From Cognatishimia sp. F0-27 (GTDB lineage: Bacteria; Pseudomonadota; Alphaproteobacteria; Rhodobacterales; Rhodobacteraceae), in the NCBI RefSeq assembly GCF_020667845.1, contig NZ_JAFMPQ010000019.1, forward strand, positions 1 to 64,000: a DNA stretch of 64,000 bases, read 5' to 3'. A program made the translations under genes and the position numbers. Shown here in pieces: positions 59,504 through 64,000 of this stretch; the stretch's first letter is position 1; every line of letters begins with the position of its first letter. A model generated the notes under the pieces. It was given only the letters and a program-made list of their open reading frames with translations, made no database searches and was not told the origin of the DNA.

Positions 59504-62500
59504 CTGCAGGACCTTTCCTGGGCAAGACGCCTGCCGGTTTCCGCAAGCGAGGCGCGGCCGCTCGCCAGCGCGTCGAGCGCGTCAACAACCGCGCTGCGCG
59601 TGGCCCCGACTTCGGGGGCGGGCGGTGTGCTGGCCATGCCGCTCGCGCCGCATTCGGTGATTGGGTCCGGGAACCAATAGGGCTGATGCTCGAACGGGTA
59701 TCCGGGCAAGGCCAGCCGCGGCCATGTCCGGGACGTTTTGGCCTGCCAATCGACGCCTACGCCATCGGCCCAGGCTTGCGCCAGCGCTTCGGGATCGCTC
59801 TGCGCTGTCTCGATCGCCTCGCCAGGGAGGGGCCTTGGCCGAGCAAACACACCGGTGCGACGCTGAACGCCGCGCCAGACAGGCAGCGGCCCGGTGCGGC
59901 CATCGCCGATCTGGGTCAGGCCTGCCCGCAACGACATGTGGTCCGATACGACAAAGGCGGCCCGCGCCTCCATCGGTTCGCGCCCTGTCTGCAAGCTCCA
60001 GGCAAGGGGGGCCAGCGCCACAGGCGGGCGCGCATCCAGCCAAGCCAGAAGATCGCGCGCCCTTTGGCACAACGCCGCCTCGCTGCGCGCGGAGAGGACG
60101 ATAACCTGGGGTCCTTGCGCGTCGTCATCCGGATCCGGTTCGCGGCGCCGCGGCGCCTCTTCAAGCAGCACATGCGCATTGGCACCGCCGAAGCCGAAGC
60201 TGCTGACGGCCCCGCGCCGGGGTGCGCCGCGCCAAGGCTCGGGCTGCTCCACGAGCCGGAACGGGCTCTCTTCCAACGCGAGGAACGGGTTGACAGGCCG
60301 ATCAATGCGGCTGGGCAGGATCGTCCCGCTGCGCAAGCCGAGCACGACCTTGAGCAACCCTGCGATGCCCGCGGCCGCTTCGAGATGGCCGATATTGGTC
60401 TTGACCGACCCGATGCCGATCGCGCCGAGCGGCAGGGTCGTGCCGTGGGCTGTAGTGAGCGCCTCGTAAGCCTGTCGCAGCGCGTTCACCTCGACCGGAT
60501 CGCCGAGCGGCGTGCCCGTCCCATGCAGTTCGATATAGTGAACCGAAGCGGGATCGTGGCCCGCCATGGCGCTTTGCACCAATGCCGATTGCGCCGAGGT
60601 GCGCGGTGCGGTGAGTGAGCTGGAGCGTCCGCCATGATTGCAGGCGCTGGCCTTGATCACCGCGTGGATCACATCGCCATCGGACAGCGCATCGGCCAGA
60701 GGCCGCAGGAGCACGGCTCCCACCCCTTCGCCACGCACATACCCGTCTGCGCGCTCCGAAAAGCTGTGGCACCGGGCTGTCGGGCTGAGCATCCCCGCCC
60801 CAAGCGGCCCGGCGAAAGGCTCCAGGCTGAGCGCGATGTTAACGCCCCCGGCCATCGCCATGGAGCATTCCCCGGCGCGCAAGGCCTGCACCGCGCGATG
60901 CACCGCGACGAGCGAGCTTGAACAGGCCGTGTCAATGGCTTCGGACGGGCCCTGAATGTCGAGTAGATGCGACACCCGGTTGGCCAACATGGCATGGGAC
61001 GTCCCCGTGGACATATAGCCCGAGGGCGGCACCTGCTCATCGAGCATGAGATCCTTGTAATCCTGACCGGAGATGCCGAGGTAGACGGCCGTGTCCCTTG
61101 GCAGGGCGGCGGGCGGTCGCCCTGCGTCCTCAAGCACCTGCCAGATGGTCTCGAGCATGAGCCGGTGCTGCGGGTCTGTCACTTCGGCTTCCGCGCGCGA
61201 CATCTGGAAGAAGGCTGCATCAAAGCCCGCCAGATCAGACAGGAACCCGCCTTGGGACGGCAGACCGGCGGACCGCATACGCTCCGCATAGCGCGCGGTG
61301 TAGCGCTCCAACGGGAGGTCTGTCAGGCCCAGACCGCCGGATCCAAGGAGGGATTGAAACTCTTCGAGATCCGCTGCCCCCGGCAGTTGCGCGGCCATGC
61401 CAATGATAGCGATATCGGCGCTGTTGGCGCTATTGGCCGTTGCCGGCACGGAAGGATCGGGGAGCGGTCCCTGTGCGCGCGGCCCTGTGCGTGCTGCGCG
61501 CACCGCAACGGGTGCTTCGGGGGTCGGCGCGCGCGCATCGGGTTCCGGGATTGGCGCGATCACCGGTGCGGGACCTGTGCGCTCCGCGAGCGCAGGCACC
61601 GGACCCGCCGGGACGGGGCCAGCAGAGACCGGACTGACAGGGTCCGGACTCACAGGGTCGGGACCAGAAGGGACCGAACCCGCAGGGGTGGGACCGAGGC
61701 TCTCGGCGAGTGCGGAAATACATTCCACATCGTAAAACGCCGCCGGTGTGAGCGCGACACCAAACCGGGCATTGACCTTGTCCGTCAGCGCCGCAAGGCC
61801 AATGCTGTCAAAGCCCAGCGCGTGAAAGCTCGTGTGCGTATCGACGTCATCAAGGTCGAATTTCTGCATCTCCGCCACGATCTTGCGCAGCACAAACACG
61901 GTCTCTTCGCTCTGTTGCTCCGCCCCCGGCTGAGCCAGCCCGGCGGTGGCTTCCACGCCGTCGAGGTGACACACGCAGGCCCCCGCCTCATCGAACAGCC
62001 GCAGCCAGCCGTTCAGGCCCGCCTCGGTCACGATGAACGCGGCGGCCAGATGGCGTGCGCTGTTGGCATCGGAGGTGCAATCGAACAGCCCCGCTGCGGT
62101 GAGGCCAAGCGTTGCCCAGTCTTTCCGGCCCAGTTGACGCGCCGCGCACCAGATCACTTGCGTGATCGCAAACAGAGCTTCCGGGGGCAGCGTGGTGTTG
62201 CGCCGCGCATGATCCTGAACGAATTGCGGCGGGGCAATCGTCGCCTCAACGCGGCCGGTGGCGTCGCAGGCGAACCGCTCCAGCACGCATCCATAGGGCG
62301 CGGGGTCAATCTGTTGCGCGGCCAGCCATTGAGCGATTTCATCCGACCCTGCCGCGTCGGCACGGATGTTTCGGGGCATCGTCGCGTCCGGTTGCACCGC
62401 GGAAGGCGGGCGCAAACTGGCACTGAAGACGCGTGACCCGTCCCCGGTTATGTCCACCGTGCCTGCGCCGCGCTCACCGCGTGCCAGCCGGATCTTCAGC

Positions 62501-64000
62501 CCGGATAGCGGCGCGAGATCCAGACAGAAGAGCCGCAGATCCGCCAGAGGACCGTCCCCTGCCCCGCCGATGCGGGCCGCAGCCCGCGCCGCGTCCAGAA
62601 GGGCCGTCGCCGGCAATACGGTTTGCCCCGCGCGGCGATGCGCGTAATCCAGAAGATCCTCTGGCCGGATCCGGGTGTGGAACCGCACTGCTTCGAGATC
62701 CGACCGGTTTTCGCCCAAGAACGGGTGCAACCGCCGCCGGAACGCTTCCGGGCGCAACACGCTCGGCGCATCCTCGAACAGTTCAACCCAGCAGCGCGTC
62801 TTCTGAAACGGATAGGTGGGAAGGGATATGCGCATGGGCGGATCGGGCCAGAGCGCATCCCACGCGACCGGCTGTCCGGCAAGCCACGCGCTGGCTGCGG
62901 TTTCTGCATCCCGGGGCGCGTCCGTGGCCGGGCTTTCGGGCAGGCTCAGGATATCGTCGACCACGGCCCAGCGCTCCGGCACGGTCTTGCAAAACGCTTC
63001 GAGACTGGCGGTCAATGCGCTCACATCGGAGACAACCACCGCAAAACGGCAGCGCAGCGCGGTGCGGCCCACCGCAAGCGTGTAAGCCAGCGCGTCCAAG
63101 TCTGTGTCCGGGCGGTCGCGCAGAAAGCCGAGAAGCCGTTCCCCGAGCGCATCCAGCGCCGCACGGGTCATTGCCGAGAAGACCACCGCCCTTGGCTGAC
63201 CCGTGGCGCGCGCAGGAGCGGGTCGCTGGTATTCCTCAAGGATCATATGCGCGTTCATGCCGCCGGCCCCGATGGACGTCAGCCCGGCCCGGCGCGGCAC
63301 GTCCACCCCGCGCGCATCCACCGGACGGGACCAGGCGCTCAGGGTCTGTTGCACGGTAAAGGGGGAGCGATCGAAGGGAATGGCCGCATTCAGCGTATCG
63401 GAATGCAGCGATGGTGCGATTTCGCCATGTCGCATCTGCAGGAGAACCTTGGTGAAGCCGACGATACCGGCGGCTGCGAGGAGATGTGCGATATTGGATT
63501 TGACCGAGCCGATACGGCAGGCTCCGTCGCGTCCGAAGACGTCGTGCAAAGCCGCGATTTCGATCGGATCACCAAGCTTCGTTCCCGACCCGTGCGTCTC
63601 GATATAGCTGATCGTGTCGGCCGAGACGCCGGCATCGCTGAGCGCATCGCGCACCGCCTTGGCCTGCAAGCCCGGCCGCGGCACGGTGAAGCCGTTGCGC
63701 ACGCCTGCGTTGGTCATGGCGGTGCCGAGGATCACCGCCTGAATGTTGTCGCCGTCGCGCTCGGCCGCATCGAGCGGTTTGAGAAGCGCAGTCCCGACCC
63801 CTTCGCCGAGGATCGTGCCATCGGCCCCCTCACCGAAGCTGCGGATCACGTCCGCGCGGTTGGTGGTAAAGTGCTCCTGCGAGGAGGAGATCATGTTGAA
63901 CGGGTGCAGCAACAGGTTCACGCCGCCGGCAAGGGCCATCCGGCATTGACCTTCGCGCAACAGCCGCACCGCGAGATCGAGGGCGGTCAGCGAGGCCGAA
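59500..64000 (-). CDS. Trans-AT polyketide synthase, 5' end beyond the window (partial)
   Basis: The C-terminal 1499 residues of a PKS protein; the reading frame is open to the window edge (first full codon at 63999, reading SASLTALDLAV, just after the expected active-site Cys). Domains: KS0 (64000 to about 63230; HGSGT instead of HGTGT and NIAH instead of NIGH), a DH-like or branching domain (61960-62740), ACP (61695-61910, GFDSIG), a Pro-rich repeat linker, and a complete KS (60150-61425; DTACSSSLV, HGTGT, NIGHLEAAAG). It ends with a post-KS segment and a short helical tail, likely docking to the next protein. No AT is present. The stop overlaps the start of the giant PKS gene. Confidence 0.93.
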   Translation of the reverse strand, partial: SASLTALDLAVRLLREGQCRMALAGGVNLLLHPFNMISSSQEHFTTNRADVIRSFGEGADGTILGEGVGTALLKPLDAAERDGDNIQAVILGTAMTNAGVRNGFTVPRPGLQAKAVRDALSDAGVSADTISYIETHGSGTKLGDPIEIAALHDVFGRDGACRIGSVKSNIAHLLAAAGIVGFTKVLLQMRHGEIAPSLHSDTLNAAIPFDRSPFTVQQTLSAWSRPVDARGVDVPRRAGLTSIGAGGMNAHMILEEYQRPAPARATGQPRAVVFSAMTRAALDALGERLLGFLRDRPDTDLDALAYTLAVGRTALRCRFAVVVSDVSALTASLEAFCKTVPERWAVVDDILSLPESPATDAPRDAETAASAWLAGQPVAWDALWPDPPMRISLPTYPFQKTRCWVELFEDAPSVLRPEAFRRRLHPFLGENRSDLEAVRFHTRIRPEDLLDYAHRRAGQTVLPATALLDAARAAARIGGAGDGPLADLRLFCLDLAPLSGLKIRLARGERGAGTVDITGDGSRVFSASLRPPSAVQPDATMPRNIRADAAGSDEIAQWLAAQQIDPAPYGCVLERFACDATGRVEATIAPPQFVQDHARRNTTLPPEALFAITQVIWCAARQLGRKDWATLGLTAAGLFDCTSDANSARHLAAAFIVTEAGLNGWLRLFDEAGACVCHLDGVEATAGLAQPGAEQQSEETVFVLRKIVAEMQKFDLDDVDTHTSFHALGFDSIGLAALTDKVNARFGVALTPAAFYDVECISALAESLGPTPAGSVPSGPDPVSPDPVSPVSAGPVPAGPVPALAERTGPAPVIAPIPEPDARAPTPEAPVAVRAARTGPRAQGPLPDPSVPATANSANSADIAIIGMAAQLPGAADLEEFQSLLGSGGLGLTDLPLERYTARYAERMRSAGLPSQGGFLSDLAGFDAAFFQMSRAEAEVTDPQHRLMLETIWQVLEDAGRPPAALPRDTAVYLGISGQDYKDLMLDEQVPPSGYMSTGTSHAMLANRVSHLLDIQGPSEAIDTACSSSLVAVHRAVQALRAGECSMAMAGGVNIALSLEPFAGPLGAGMLSPTARCHSFSERADGYVRGEGVGAVLLRPLADALSDGDVIHAVIKASACNHGGRSSSLTAPRTSAQSALVQSAMAGHDPASVHYIELHGTGTPLGDPVEVNALRQAYEALTTAHGTTLPLGAIGIGSVKTNIGHLEAAAGIAGLLKVVLGLRSGTILPSRIDRPVNPFLALEESPFRLVEQPEPWRGAPRRGAVSSFGFGGANAHVLLEEAPRRREPDPDDDAQGPQVIVLSARSEAALCQRARDLLAWLDARPPVALAPLAWSLQTGREPMEARAAFVVSDHMSLRAGLTQIGDGRTGPLPVWRGVQRRTGVFARPRPLPGEAIETAQSDPEALAQAWADGVGVDWQAKTSRTWPRLALPGYPFEHQPYWFPDPITECGASGMASTPPAPEVGATRSAVVDALDALASGRASLAETGRRLAQERSCR
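61960..62740 (-). other. Double-hotdog domain: inactive DH or branching (B/X) domain
   Basis: The segment between KS0 and its ACP has the DH-type fold signature HPFLGENRSD and HRRAGQTVLPA (HxxxGxxxxP, His codon at 62638-62640). The position of the second catalytic Asp reads LPPEALFAITQ, with Phe where active DHs of this cluster have LPPNILDAALQ or PVLLDAAIQ. No KR follows, so a normal dehydration would have no substrate. Known branching modules (rhizoxin; glutarimide PKSs) have the layout KS-B-ACP with a DH-like domain of this kind. Confidence 0.6.

Overview
The window looks like chromosomal DNA of a marine alphaproteobacterium of the Roseobacter group (Rhodobacteraceae). This is inferred from GC-rich coding with typical alphaproteobacterial gene families, a FadE-like acyl-CoA dehydrogenase beginning MPSYTAPV, MerR-type regulators of fatty-acid oxidation and a DUF2237 protein. 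I ran no search, so the taxonomy is an inference.

Left part (1-22527), ordinary core genes. An IsdG-like monooxygenase, pth, a serine hydrolase and a DUF2237 protein are followed by trpB, a MATE exporter and two PaaI-type thioesterases on the minus strand. Next comes a plus-strand fatty-acid oxidation cluster (7610-19546). It holds two paralogous MerR regulators, two acyl-CoA dehydrogenases, a GST, thiolase (fadA), two NTF2-like proteins carrying three related units, the fadB fusion and an AMP-forming acyl-CoA ligase. A sensor kinase with a periplasmic solute-binding domain and a PqiA-like membrane protein close this part.

Middle (22528-29308). About 2 kb is gene-poor with no convincing gene but with a strong terminator-like hairpin. 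A LysR regulator, a DUF481 outer-membrane protein with a clear terminator and a KefB/C-type antiporter follow.

Right part (29309-64000), a biosynthetic cluster running off the right edge. All genes except the phosphopantetheinyl transferase are on the minus strand. Two translationally coupled PKS genes (the upstream one cut by the window) encode AT-less modules, that is, a trans-AT PKS. Order: KS / DH-like-or-branching domain / ACP / KS | KR-ACP / KS-ACP / KS-DH-KR-MT-ACP / KS-ACP / KS-KR-ACP / KS-DH-KR-ACP-ACP / KS-ACP / AfsA. The 7880-residue second protein ends in a tandem hotdog AfsA-type domain instead of a thioesterase. AfsA enzymes couple a beta-ketoacyl chain to dihydroxyacetone phosphate, and the last module here has no reductive domain, so it would deliver exactly such a beta-ketoacyl chain. 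A HAD hydrolase directly downstream could remove the phosphate. This termination logic is known from the Burkholderia glutarimide-butenolides gladiofungin/gladiostatin. A PvdE/SyrD-type exporter follows, then a DUF697-SPFH-receptor-small membrane protein set that may belong to export or self-protection.

The AfsA-terminated assembly line, possibly paired with a branching module at its front, is the most interesting system in the window. No AT, ER, TE or starter module is visible; the AT and the start of the line must lie to the right of position 64000 or elsewhere.
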